Of a DNA stretch of 11,373 nt, positions 5,679-11,373 are shown piece by piece. This DNA comes from an uncultured Ilumatobacter sp. GTDB lineage: Bacteria; Actinomycetota; Acidimicrobiia; Acidimicrobiales; Ilumatobacteraceae. A model generated the notes under the pieces. That model had not been told where the DNA came from, made no database searches, and was given only the letters and a program-made list of their open reading frames with translations. Each line of letters starts with the position of its first letter. Within the stretch, counting starts at the first letter, position 1. The DNA lies in assembly GCA_937891565.1 (NCBI GenBank), contig CALAHA010000252.1, positions 1 to 11,373 on the forward strand. Direction: 5' to 3'. The position numbers and the translations under genes were made by a program.

Positions 5679-6992
5679 TCACGGGCTTTGTCGGTCCGAA
5701 CGGATCGGGCAAGAGTATGACGACGCGCTGCAGAACATTTCGACTGCGGTAACGACTCGGTCGACATCTTCGTCGGTGATCTCGATCGAAAGGGCGATGA
5801 AACCTCGGCGTGCGGTGTAGATGCCGGCGGCGAGAAGGTGAAAAAAGAGGAGCTCCTTGAGACGGTCGTCGGCGTCGGCGAGATCGTTCGCAGAGTTCAC
5901 CGGGCCAGCGATGCCGTGGAGGTTCATGAGGGAACCGACACCGGTGACGCACATTGGCATCTGGTGGTCGGCGAAGACCGCGTTCAGGCGGTCGCGGAGG
6001 TCGTTACCTCGATGGTTCGTTGCGTGCAGGACGTCGGCAGTGAGTACTTCGGTCAGCGCTGCAACGCCGCCTGCCATCGACGCCACGTTGTTGTTGAAGG
6101 TGCCAGCGTGGCCAAGTGTGCCACCGCGGCGTGGGTCGAACGCAGCCATGAGGTCGTGTCGGCCCCCGAAGGCGCCGAAGCTGAGCCCGCCAGCGAGGTA
6201 CTTGCCGAGTGTGGTCATGTCGGGCGTGATGCCGATTTGTTGTTGAGCGCCACCGACGGCGAGTCGGGAGGTCATCACCTCGTCGAAGATGAGCACGCTG
6301 CCGTGCTGAGTGGATGCGGAGCGGAGCACGGCGAGGAAGTCGGGGTCGCCCGGAATGCAGCCACCCGACCCTTGCATCGGCTCGACGAGCACGGCAGCGA
6401 CCCGATCGCCGTGCTCGGCCATTGCCGCCTCGAAAGCTGCCCTGTCGTTGTAGGGAAGAATCAGCCAGTCGTGAGGCACATTGACCGGGTTCGGGCCTGA
6501 GCCAAATGTGATAACGCCGCCGTGATAACCGTTCTCGAAAACCACGATCTTTGAGCGACCGGTGTGATGGGTGGCGACGGCAAGAGCCATTAGGTTCGCC
6601 TCGGTGCCGGAGTTGGTAAAACGCACCTGGTCGATTGACGGGAAACGATCGACAATCAACTCGGCGAGCCGGACCTCGTCGCTGTGTACAGAGCCGAGCG
6701 ACCAGCCGCGTTCGAGCGCGGCACGTACGGCGGTTAAGACGGGTTCCGGAGAGTGGCCGAGTAAGCCGGCGGTGTAGTTGCCGAGGAGGTCAAGGTACTC
6801 GTACCCATCGACGTCGAAGAGCAAGCGACCGTGTGCTCGTTCAACGCGGAATGGAAACGGATCGAACTGGAGCACTGACCGCGTGTTGCCGCCCGGCATC
6901 ACGCGGCGAGCGCGATCGGCCCAGCCCGCACTTTGGGGCCGGGCCGCTGCGTATGCAGTGCGGGCAGCTTGAATGGCCTGATCGAGATCCAT
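5679..6992 (-). CDS. Class III PLP-dependent aminotransferase (glutamate-1-semialdehyde aminomutase-like)
   Basis: A 437-residue fold-type I PLP enzyme. It shows the N-terminal MPGGNTRSV segment typical of the HemL-like branch (32-40), phosphate binding by FTNSGTEANL (125-134), the ring-stacking pair YH (156-157), VLVEPMQGSGG (201-211), the PLP nitrogen-binding aspartate in IFDEVMTSR (235-243, D237), and the Schiff-base lysine in TLGKYLAGGLSFGAFGG (K264). The KYLAGGLSFGAFGG and HAGTFNNN wording differs from the usual HemL motifs, and no other haem genes are near, so I read it as a catabolic aminotransferase or aminomutase rather than HemL. A good Shine-Dalgarno, GGAAAG, lies 8 bases before ATG 6992. 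The end of the protein after TAVEMF looks atypical (CSASSYSCPIRSDRQSP). It lies 74 bp after ktrA and 158 bp before the amidohydrolase. Confidence 0.9.
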   Translation of the reverse strand: MDLDQAIQAARTAYAAARPQSAGWADRARRVMPGGNTRSVLQFDPFPFRVERAHGRLLFDVDGYEYLDLLGNYTAGLLGHSPEPVLTAVRAALERGWSLGSVHSDEVRLAELIVDRFPSIDQVRFTNSGTEANLMALAVATHHTGRSKIVVFENGYHGGVITFGSGPNPVNVPHDWLILPYNDRAAFEAAMAEHGDRVAAVLVEPMQGSGGCIPGDPDFLAVLRSASTQHGSVLIFDEVMTSRLAVGGAQQQIGITPDMTTLGKYLAGGLSFGAFGGRHDLMAAFDPRRGGTLGHAGTFNNNVASMAGGVAALTEVLTADVLHATNHRGNDLRDRLNAVFADHQMPMCVTGVGSLMNLHGIAGPVNSANDLADADDRLKELLFFHLLAAGIYTARRGFIALSIEITDEDVDRVVTAVEMFCSASSYSCPIRSDRQSP

Positions 6993-7066
6993 CGTGAAAT
7001 CTTTCCAGACTGCCGGTCACTTCTCGCGAACACGAAGTCGGCCGGCGGCTGATCCGTAGCCGGAAG

Positions 7067-7771
7067 TCAGCTGGCTGATGCGAACCGGTCGATGTCGGCA
7101 CGGTGGCCGGCCACCACGACGAGGTCGTTGGCACCAAGGACGGTGTCTCGCTCGGCGTAGGTGAACACACCCGACTCAGGCTTGACGCACACGACGGTCA
7201 CCTTGAAGTCCCGGCGTAAGTTTGTTTCGCCGAGCTGTTGGCCAACGAGCCAGGGCGGCGTCACGGTTTCGATGAGGACGAAGTCGCCGTCGAGTGCCAG
7301 GTACTCGATGACCTCTCCCGTGAGGAGGTGTGCGACGCGTGTTCCCATTTCGGCTTCGGGGAAGACAACGTGGTGCGCTCCAACACGGCTGAGGATTCGT
7401 CCGTGCGGCTCGGTGAATGCCTTGGCCCAGATGTTTGGGATTTCAAGGTCGGACAGCGCGGCGGTTGTCAGCACGCTTGCTTCGACATCTGCGCCGATAC
7501 AGACGGCAACGGTGACTGCATCGGCGACCCCCAGCTGCTTGAGTGCCTTCGGGCTCGTCGTGTCGGCCTGGGCGACATGGGTCAGCACGCCACTCAGCTC
7601 CTGGACTCGTTCGCCATCGGCGTCGATTCCGAGCACTTCGTGGCCCATGTCGATGAGCGTCGTCGCGAGTGCGCTGCCGAAGCGGCCGAGGCCGATGACA
7701 ATGAATTCGCCGGTGTGTTCGACGTCGCGGTGGAGACCGCGAAACATCGTATGGAGCAGTTTGTCAGCCAA
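7067..7771 (-). CDS. ktrA: KtrA/TrkA family NAD-binding potassium channel regulator (RCK)
   Basis: A 234-residue cytosolic gating subunit of a Ktr/Trk K+ uptake system. The N-terminal RCK (TrkA-N) Rossmann domain reads FIVIGLGRFGSALATTLIDMGHEVLGIDAD, with the dinucleotide loop GLGRFG at 27-32 and D50 at the end of the second strand, as expected for NAD(H) and ATP/ADP binding. TrkA-C follows from about residue 145 (EVIEYLALDGDFVLIETVTPP...LVVVAGHRADIDRF). Length and domain order match KtrA; Escherichia coli TrkA is a double-length version. ATG 7771 overlaps the end of ktrB by 8 bp, so the two are translationally coupled and should assemble as an RCK ring on a KtrB dimer. No Shine-Dalgarno stronger than the overlap itself is needed. 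Confidence 0.95.
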   Translation of the reverse strand: MADKLLHTMFRGLHRDVEHTGEFIVIGLGRFGSALATTLIDMGHEVLGIDADGERVQELSGVLTHVAQADTTSPKALKQLGVADAVTVAVCIGADVEASVLTTAALSDLEIPNIWAKAFTEPHGRILSRVGAHHVVFPEAEMGTRVAHLLTGEVIEYLALDGDFVLIETVTPPWLVGQQLGETNLRRDFKVTVVCVKPESGVFTYAERDTVLGANDLVVVAGHRADIDRFASAS

Positions 7772-9182
7772 TGATCGGCCTTTCTTCTGGGTATCGGTAG
7801 GCGCGGGCGCGGTCGCTGTCGCGCAGCGCCAATGCAGTGACGAAGGTGACGGGCCCGACGCGTCCGGCGAGCATCACGACGACGAGGGAGATGTGTCCGA
7901 GGGTGCTGATGGCTCCGGTGACGCCGGTTGATAATCCGACGGTGCCGAATGCAGACGCCGATTCGAACAGCGCTGCGGTCAGACCGATGCCGTCACTGGC
8001 CATCAAAACGAGTGAGACGCCGGTGACCATGGCAACCGAGAGCAGCGCGATCGTGACCGCCTGGCGGGTCATTGATGTTGGCAGCCTGCGGCCGAACACG
8101 TTGACGTCTTGATCGCCGCGTGCTTCGGACCAGATCATCAGGCCCAGTACAGCGAACGTCGTGACTTTGATGCCGCCACTTGTCGAGGCGGGGCCAGCTC
8201 CGATGAACATCAGGGTGCTGATGACGAGGAGTGTCGGCTCGTTCATTGCACCGACATCGACCGTGTTGAAACCGGCGGTTCGGGGCGACACACCCTGGAA
8301 CCAGCCAGCCAGCAACTTGTCACCGATACCGAGTTGGCCAAGCGTTGCCGAGTTACTCCACTCGAATACGAGTACGACGACCGGACCGATAACGAGCAGA
8401 GCGGCAGTGGCGAGCAGCGTGATCTTGAGGTGGAGGCTCCAGGGGATCACGCTCGATCGCGGTTGCCCCGTCCGGTGGTGCAGCGTCATTGGCAGGCTTG
8501 CTTCAACACGTTTCGTCGCCGATGCCCGACGTCGGCTGATCTCGACGAGGATCGGAAATCCGAGGCCGCCGACGATGAAGCCGAGCGTGATTGCGATGAC
8601 GACGACTGGGTCGCCGACGAAGCTGGCGAGGTTGTCTGAGTACAACGAGATGCCCGCGTTATTGAATGCGGTGACACCGTGGAAGATTCCTGAGTACAGC
8701 GCATCGCCGAAGTTGTCTTCGTACCCGCCCTGCCAGAGCCGGACGGTGAGGACTGCGGCGAGTGAGCCTTCGACGGCGAGTGTGATGCGTGCGATGTAAC
8801 CAATGAGGGTCTTCAGATCGCCGATGTCGACCGCCCCGATTTCGGCTTGCGCAAGCATCCGTTGCCGCAGTCCGACGCGGCGCGAAGCAACCAGGGCCAA
8901 CACCGATCCAATGGTCATGATGCCGAAGCCGCCGATTTGTACAAGGGCGAGTAAGACGAGTTCACCGAAGAGGGAGAAGGTTGCGATATCGACGGTGGCA
9001 AGCCCAGTGACGGTGGTTGCCGAGGTCGACATAAACAGCGCATCCTCGACTCCAAGCCCGCTCGAACCATCAACGGCAACGGGCAACAGGAGGAGCAGCG
9101 TCCCGAGAGTGATTAACCCGGTGAACGCAAGAACGACCAGCTGCGCAGGGTTGCGATTCACTCCGCCGGGCCGGGCCACCAC
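7764..9182 (-). CDS. ktrB: TrkH/KtrB family potassium uptake protein
   Basis: A 472-residue membrane protein with four M1-P-M2 repeats, the fold of KtrB/TrkH K+ transporters. The four selectivity-filter turns are visible: TVTGL (57-61), NNAGI (174-178), RTAGF (301-305) and TVGLS (414-418), each with the conserved filter glycine. SGGIKVTT (335-342) belongs to the intramembrane gating loop after the third repeat, and the C-terminus RYPEERPIIG is typical of the group. The length fits KtrB (about 450) better than Escherichia coli TrkH. The start is uncertain: GTG at 9182, at 9179, or at 9161 (VNRNPAQL), the last giving the N-terminus most like relatives. A palindrome at 9194-9226 and a possible -10 box at 9186-9191 lie immediately upstream. 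ktrA follows with an 8-bp overlap. Confidence 0.95.
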   Translation of the reverse strand: MVARPGGVNRNPAQLVVLAFTGLITLGTLLLLLPVAVDGSSGLGVEDALFMSTSATTVTGLATVDIATFSLFGELVLLALVQIGGFGIMTIGSVLALVASRRVGLRQRMLAQAEIGAVDIGDLKTLIGYIARITLAVEGSLAAVLTVRLWQGGYEDNFGDALYSGIFHGVTAFNNAGISLYSDNLASFVGDPVVVIAITLGFIVGGLGFPILVEISRRRASATKRVEASLPMTLHHRTGQPRSSVIPWSLHLKITLLATAALLVIGPVVVLVFEWSNSATLGQLGIGDKLLAGWFQGVSPRTAGFNTVDVGAMNEPTLLVISTLMFIGAGPASTSGGIKVTTFAVLGLMIWSEARGDQDVNVFGRRLPTSMTRQAVTIALLSVAMVTGVSLVLMASDGIGLTAALFESASAFGTVGLSTGVTGAISTLGHISLVVVMLAGRVGPVTFVTALALRDSDRARAYRYPEERPIIG

Positions 9183-9185
9183 CCG

Positions 9186-9191
9186 AGTGTA
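9186..9191 (-). promoter_or_regulatory. Candidate -10 box for ktrBA
   Basis: On the minus strand TACACT fits the TAnnnT actinobacterial -10 pattern. It ends 3 bases before the GTG at 9182, so a start point 6-7 bases downstream would give a leaderless message (GTG 9179/9182) or one with a short leader (GTG 9161). No good -35 is present at 16-18 bp; that region is occupied by the palindrome. Confidence 0.3.
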
Positions 9192-9193
9192 CG

Positions 9194-9226
9194 GCGGTCA
9201 CACTGTGCCAGGCACAGTGTGACCGC
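9194..9226. repeat. 33-bp perfect palindrome upstream of ktrB
   Basis: Arms of 16 bp (9194-9209, GCGGTCACACTGTGCC; 9211-9226, its exact reverse complement) surround a single A at 9210. It lies 38 bp after the azoR stop and 11 bp before the farthest ktrB start. As RNA it is a very stable stem with a three-base loop, but no T-run follows on the minus strand. It could be a U-less terminator for azoR, an operator over the ktrB promoter, or an interspersed palindromic repeat. Confidence 0.85.
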
Positions 9227-9264
9227 TCTCATGAATCCGCTTGGGGGGTGTTCCTATCTCGTTG

Positions 9265-9855
9265 TCAGGCTGCTGCGAGCTGGACTGCGTCGACGCGCCC
9301 CTTGGCGGCTGTGAGCGCACCTTCGGGATCGACGTTGAGTTGGTCCGCCGCGATGACGGTGACGTCGGTGAGGCCGAGGAATCCGAGGAAAGTTGTGAGC
9401 CAAGTGGACGAGAGGTCCATTGGTGAGCCGACAGGGACGCCGCCCGATGTGACGATCACGTAGACCGGCTTGTTTGGAATGAGGCCCTCGGGGCCGGTTG
9501 GCGTGTACTGGAAGGTCGTGCCGGCGCGTGCGACGAGGTCGGCCCAGGCCTTGAGAGCGGCGGGCGGGCCGAAGTTGTAGATCGGGAGGCCGATCACGAT
9601 GGTGTCGGCGTCAAACAGTTCTTGTATCGCAATGTTGGCGTCTGCGAGTTCAGCATTCTGTGCATCGGTGCGGTCAGCTTCGGGCGTCCACATGGCGCCG
9701 AGCGTTGATTCGCTGAGCAGGGGGATGCCGTCGGCGAGATCGCGGACGGTGACATCGGCGTCGGGGGCAATGCGGCTGATGAGTCGATCCGAGAGCTGGC
9801 GGCTGACGGAATCGGCGGTGCGTGCGGAGGAATCGATACGGAGGATCTTAAACAT
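9265..9855 (-). CDS. azoR: FMN-dependent NADH:quinone oxidoreductase / azoreductase
   Basis: A 196-residue flavodoxin-like protein, close to the length of Escherichia coli AzoR (201). It begins MFKILRIDSSAR, the FMN phosphate-binding strand and loop of the AcpD/AzoR family, continues with DTIVIGLPIYNFGPPAALKAWAD (84-106), which contains the conserved P91-x-Y-N-F FMN-binding turn, and then VYVIVTSGG (131-139), the second FMN-contacting loop. The SSTWLTTFLGFLGLTDV segment (149-165) matches the family dimer and substrate-pocket helix. Such enzymes reduce quinones and azo compounds by two electrons using NADH, protecting the cytosol against electrophiles. ATG 9855 fits the family N-terminus exactly; an in-frame GTG at 9873 would add six residues. 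There is no clear Shine-Dalgarno. A half-site array just upstream suggests repressor control. Confidence 0.93.
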   Translation of the reverse strand: MFKILRIDSSARTADSVSRQLSDRLISRIAPDADVTVRDLADGIPLLSESTLGAMWTPEADRTDAQNAELADANIAIQELFDADTIVIGLPIYNFGPPAALKAWADLVARAGTTFQYTPTGPEGLIPNKPVYVIVTSGGVPVGSPMDLSSTWLTTFLGFLGLTDVTVIAADQLNVDPEGALTAAKGRVDAVQLAAA

Positions 9856-9862
9856 GGAAGAG

Positions 9863-9883
9863 ATTGTAACCACAATAATTGTG
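9863..9883. promoter_or_regulatory. Candidate operator (ATTGT/ACAAT half-site array) in front of azoR
   Basis: The plus strand carries ATTGT (9863-9867), ACAAT (9872-9876) and ATTGT (9878-9882). The last two form the perfect 13-bp palindrome CACAATAATTGTG (9871-9883), and the first two form an inverted repeat with a 4-bp gap. The array is A/T-rich against a GC-rich background and lies 8-28 bp upstream of the azoR ATG. The shape recalls MarR/OhrR and HxlR-type operators, regulators known to control azoreductases in other bacteria. No regulator gene is in the window. Confidence 0.4.
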
Positions 9884-9959
9884 CCCGCAATGAAATAGAA
9901 GTCACAGGCAGTCCCGGGAATATTTCGGTGGGAGAAGTCTCGATCTGCGTCGACGCGAG

Positions 9960-10529
9960 TTACGCCGGGGTCAGGCGGTCGTGGACAATGATCGTCGGGT
10001 CAGCGTCGAACTCGGGCCGCGGGGCCTGCAGCTTGGCGAGCGCATCAGCGCGTTCGGCGTCGGTGAACGACCGAGTCGTGAGGCAGAACTCGACCATGTT
10101 GCCGGATGGGTCGCCCAGGTAGATCGAGGAACAGAAACCGTGATCGATTTCGATCACCTGGTGGCCGTGCTGCTGCCAGCGTGTGCGATGACGGTCGAGG
10201 GCCTCACGGGACGGGGCGTCGAATGCAATGTGGTTGACCCAGCCCGGCAGGCCAGCGGCCGCATTGATGTCCACCTGATAGTCGCCGAGGGATTCGTCCT
10301 GGATTTCCCAGAACGCGATCAGATCGCGATCGGCATCGTCACGATCCTCAATGTCGGTGTTTGTGGCGTAGAAAAAGTGCTTACTGAACCCGGCGTGGTT
10401 TGGCGCACCCGTGGTGTTCGGGGTCGGGCCGACGTGGACCTTGACCAATTCAAAGCCCATCACCTCGGTGTAGAACTTGTGGGTTGCCACAGCATCGTGA
10501 GTGGCGAGTGCAACATGATGGAATCCCAT
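9960..10529 (-). CDS. VOC (glyoxalase/extradiol dioxygenase-fold) family protein
   Basis: A 189-residue protein with two betaalphabetabetabeta modules. Module one starts MGFHHVALATHDAVATHKFYTEVMGFELV, with H5 in the first strand. Module two starts WVNHIAFDA (H100) and ends YLGDPSGNMVEFC (E147), the DPxGNxxEF signature of the vicinal oxygen chelate superfamily. The H/H/E set is consistent with a divalent metal site. Superfamily members include glyoxalase I, extradiol dioxygenases, fosfomycin-resistance proteins and epimerases; the sequence alone does not decide, though the long GPTPNTTGAPNHAGFSKHFFYA loop is closest to ring-cleavage or uncharacterised 'VOC family' groups. An in-frame ATG at 10547 would add six residues (MRETDP); I prefer 10529 because it begins at the domain edge with a GAG upstream. 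It lies 104 bp before azoR and is divergent from the small membrane gene. Confidence 0.9.
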   Translation of the reverse strand: MGFHHVALATHDAVATHKFYTEVMGFELVKVHVGPTPNTTGAPNHAGFSKHFFYATNTDIEDRDDADRDLIAFWEIQDESLGDYQVDINAAAGLPGWVNHIAFDAPSREALDRHRTRWQQHGHQVIEIDHGFCSSIYLGDPSGNMVEFCLTTRSFTDAERADALAKLQAPRPEFDADPTIIVHDRLTPA

Positions 10530-10611
10530 TGGATCAGTCTCGCGCATTCACAACGTCAGGGCGCTGGCGGTCTGGCGTGGTGTTGCCTGCAATGTTCGGC
10601 ATGCTGTCTGC

Positions 10612-10821
10612 ATGTTCCTCGGCGAAGATCTGCTGGCGTACCTCGTGCTCGCCTTTGGCGCCGCACTCTGTGTCGGCAACTTCATGGCAGTCGTGCGGCC
10701 GCCGGAACGGCAGCTCGACGAGGGACACCTCGAACGCGCTCCGGTCGGCCGATCCCTGCTCTACTCCGGAATCGGCCTCTTGGCAGCGGTCTGGGCGTTG
10801 GCCTCGCTCGTCAGCGGGTAG
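10612..10821 (+). CDS. Small two-helix membrane protein, function unknown
   Basis: A 69-residue frame with two clear membrane segments, at about residues 7-28 (LLAYLVLAFGAALCVGNFMAVV) and 49-67 (SLLYSGIGLLAAVWALASLV). They are joined by a polar, charged loop, RPPERQLDEGHLERAPVGR. This alternation, the absence of repeats, and the position between a divergent VOC gene and engB in the engB direction make it a probable real gene rather than a shadow. I do not recognise a family. The start ATG 10612 has no Shine-Dalgarno, and the 64-bp gap to the VOC gene must hold both divergent promoters. It ends 55 bp before engB and may share a transcript with it. A weak 4-bp stem followed by TTTTCT lies at 10831-10850. 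Confidence 0.7.
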   Translation: MFLGEDLLAYLVLAFGAALCVGNFMAVVRPPERQLDEGHLERAPVGRSLLYSGIGLLAAVWALASLVSG

Positions 10822-10876
10822 CTCCGTCGCGTGCGTTTCTTGCACTTTTCTCCCAATTAGCTGCGAGCTTTGTGGG

Positions 10877-11373
10877 GTGAGTTCTGGAAGCCCCCTACAA
10901 ATCTCGTTCGTCGAGTCGGCGTCGCGGCTCAATACTCTGCCCGAAGCAACCGTCGAAGTTGCGTTCGTGGGTCGATCAAATGTGGGCAAATCCTCACTGA
11001 TCAATGCACTCGCCAACCACAAGCAACTCGCCCGCGTGTCCAATACGCCTGGACGGACACAGCTGATCAACCTGTTCAGCCTCGACGAAGGCGATGGCCT
11101 CGGCACACTCGTCGACCTCCCCGGCTACGGGTATGCCAAGGCGTCCAAATCAGTGCGCCGCGACTGGCCCGCAATGATCGAGGGTTACCTCCTTGAGCGC
11201 GACTACCTGGTGATGGTCTTCATCCTGATTGACGGCGAAATTGGCCCGACGAAGCTGGATCAGCAAATGCTCGACTGGTTGCGTCAGAGCGAGGTTCCGC
11301 ACACGGTCGTGGCCACGAAGCACGACAAGGTCAAGTCCTCTCAGCGAGCGACGCGCAAGAACAAACTTGCTGC
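10877..11373 (+). CDS. engB: Ribosome biogenesis GTP-binding protein EngB (YsxC/YihA), 3' end outside window
   Basis: Reading from GTG 10877 gives 165 codons that continue past the right edge; the family is about 195-215 residues. All visible G motifs are intact: G1 GRSNVGKSS (32-40), the G2 region NTPGRTQLINLF (56-67), G3 DLPGYGYAK (80-88) and G4 TKHDK (147-151). EngB is an essential TRAFAC-class GTPase that binds the large ribosomal subunit late in assembly. The N-terminus before G1 (SPLQISFVESASRLNTLPEATVEVAF) matches the usual short strand and spacer, which supports the GTG. The other GTG, at 10872, is followed at once by a stop. No convincing Shine-Dalgarno is present. It is in the same direction as the small membrane gene upstream. 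Confidence 0.95.
   Translation, partial: MSSGSPLQISFVESASRLNTLPEATVEVAFVGRSNVGKSSLINALANHKQLARVSNTPGRTQLINLFSLDEGDGLGTLVDLPGYGYAKASKSVRRDWPAMIEGYLLERDYLVMVFILIDGEIGPTKLDQQMLDWLRQSEVPHTVVATKHDKVKSSQRATRKNKLA

Noticed and set aside
5679..6992. Naming the aminotransferase hemL
   Set aside because: Motifs around the lysine and the NNN loop differ from HemL, and no haem-pathway genes are nearby.
7042..7063. Hairpin after ktrA as a terminator
   Set aside because: The stem is about 5 bp with mismatches and no T-run; not convincing.
9921..9945. TTTCGGTGGGAGAAGTCTC as a repeat arm
   Set aside because: It shares only short words with the arms, has no inverted partner and the wrong order.
10831..10850. 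GTGC/GCAC hairpin followed by TTTTCT as a terminator before engB
   Set aside because: The stem is only 4 bp with a 7-base loop, too weak to claim.
9981..10880. Plus-strand 299-residue frame
   Set aside because: It covers the VOC gene antisense and the small membrane gene in another frame; no family features.

Overview
The window looks like chromosomal DNA from a GC-rich actinobacterium. I lean towards the Acidimicrobiia, because of the codon bias to G/C at third positions, the many GTG starts with weak Shine-Dalgarno sequences and the gene families present, but this is inference and no rRNA or other strong taxonomic marker is present. There are no tRNAs, CRISPR arrays, transposases or phage genes. 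The genes are mostly housekeeping, transport and small-molecule catabolism.

Layout. (1) 1-757, minus: a pirin-family cupin protein whose C-terminus lies beyond the left edge. (2) 897-1583, minus: tRNA (guanine-N7-)methyltransferase TrmB. It is flanked by a 54-bp imperfect palindromic repeat: one copy downstream (807-860) and an inverted pair upstream (1605-1658 and 1677-1730), followed by a short G-rich tandem repeat (1729-1780). (3) 1888-2905, plus: an overlapping azlC-azlD pair for branched-chain amino acid export. (4) 3045-6992, minus: a likely catabolic set of a class III PLP aminotransferase, an amidohydrolase of the D-aminoacylase type and a crotonase-fold enoyl-CoA isomerase. The last two overlap by 17 bp. 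(5) 7067-9182, minus: ktrB-ktrA (TrkH/TrkA type), a K+ uptake channel and its NAD-binding gating subunit, overlapping by 8 bp. A near-perfect 33-bp palindrome sits just upstream of ktrB. (6) 9265-9855 and 9960-10529, minus: an AzoR-type FMN flavoprotein with a candidate operator, and a VOC/glyoxalase-fold protein. (7) 10612-10821 and 10877-11373, plus: a 69-residue two-helix membrane protein and the GTPase EngB (YsxC/YihA), cut by the right edge.

How it works together. AzlCD and KtrAB are clear two-gene transport units. The aminotransferase/amidohydrolase/isomerase run suggests breakdown of an N-acylated or cyclic amino compound feeding into acyl-CoA metabolism, but the substrate cannot be read from the sequence. 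AzoR and the VOC protein fit detoxification of quinones or electrophiles.

The items most worth a second look are the 54-bp repeat family with conserved 14-bp arms and a variable 26-bp core, including an inverted BIME-like pair; the palindrome over the ktrB start region; the half-site array in front of azoR; an in-frame, coding-like stretch after the aminotransferase stop; and the amidohydrolase that seems to lack two histidine metal ligands of D-aminoacylases. I see no clear new multi-gene defence or biosynthetic system here.
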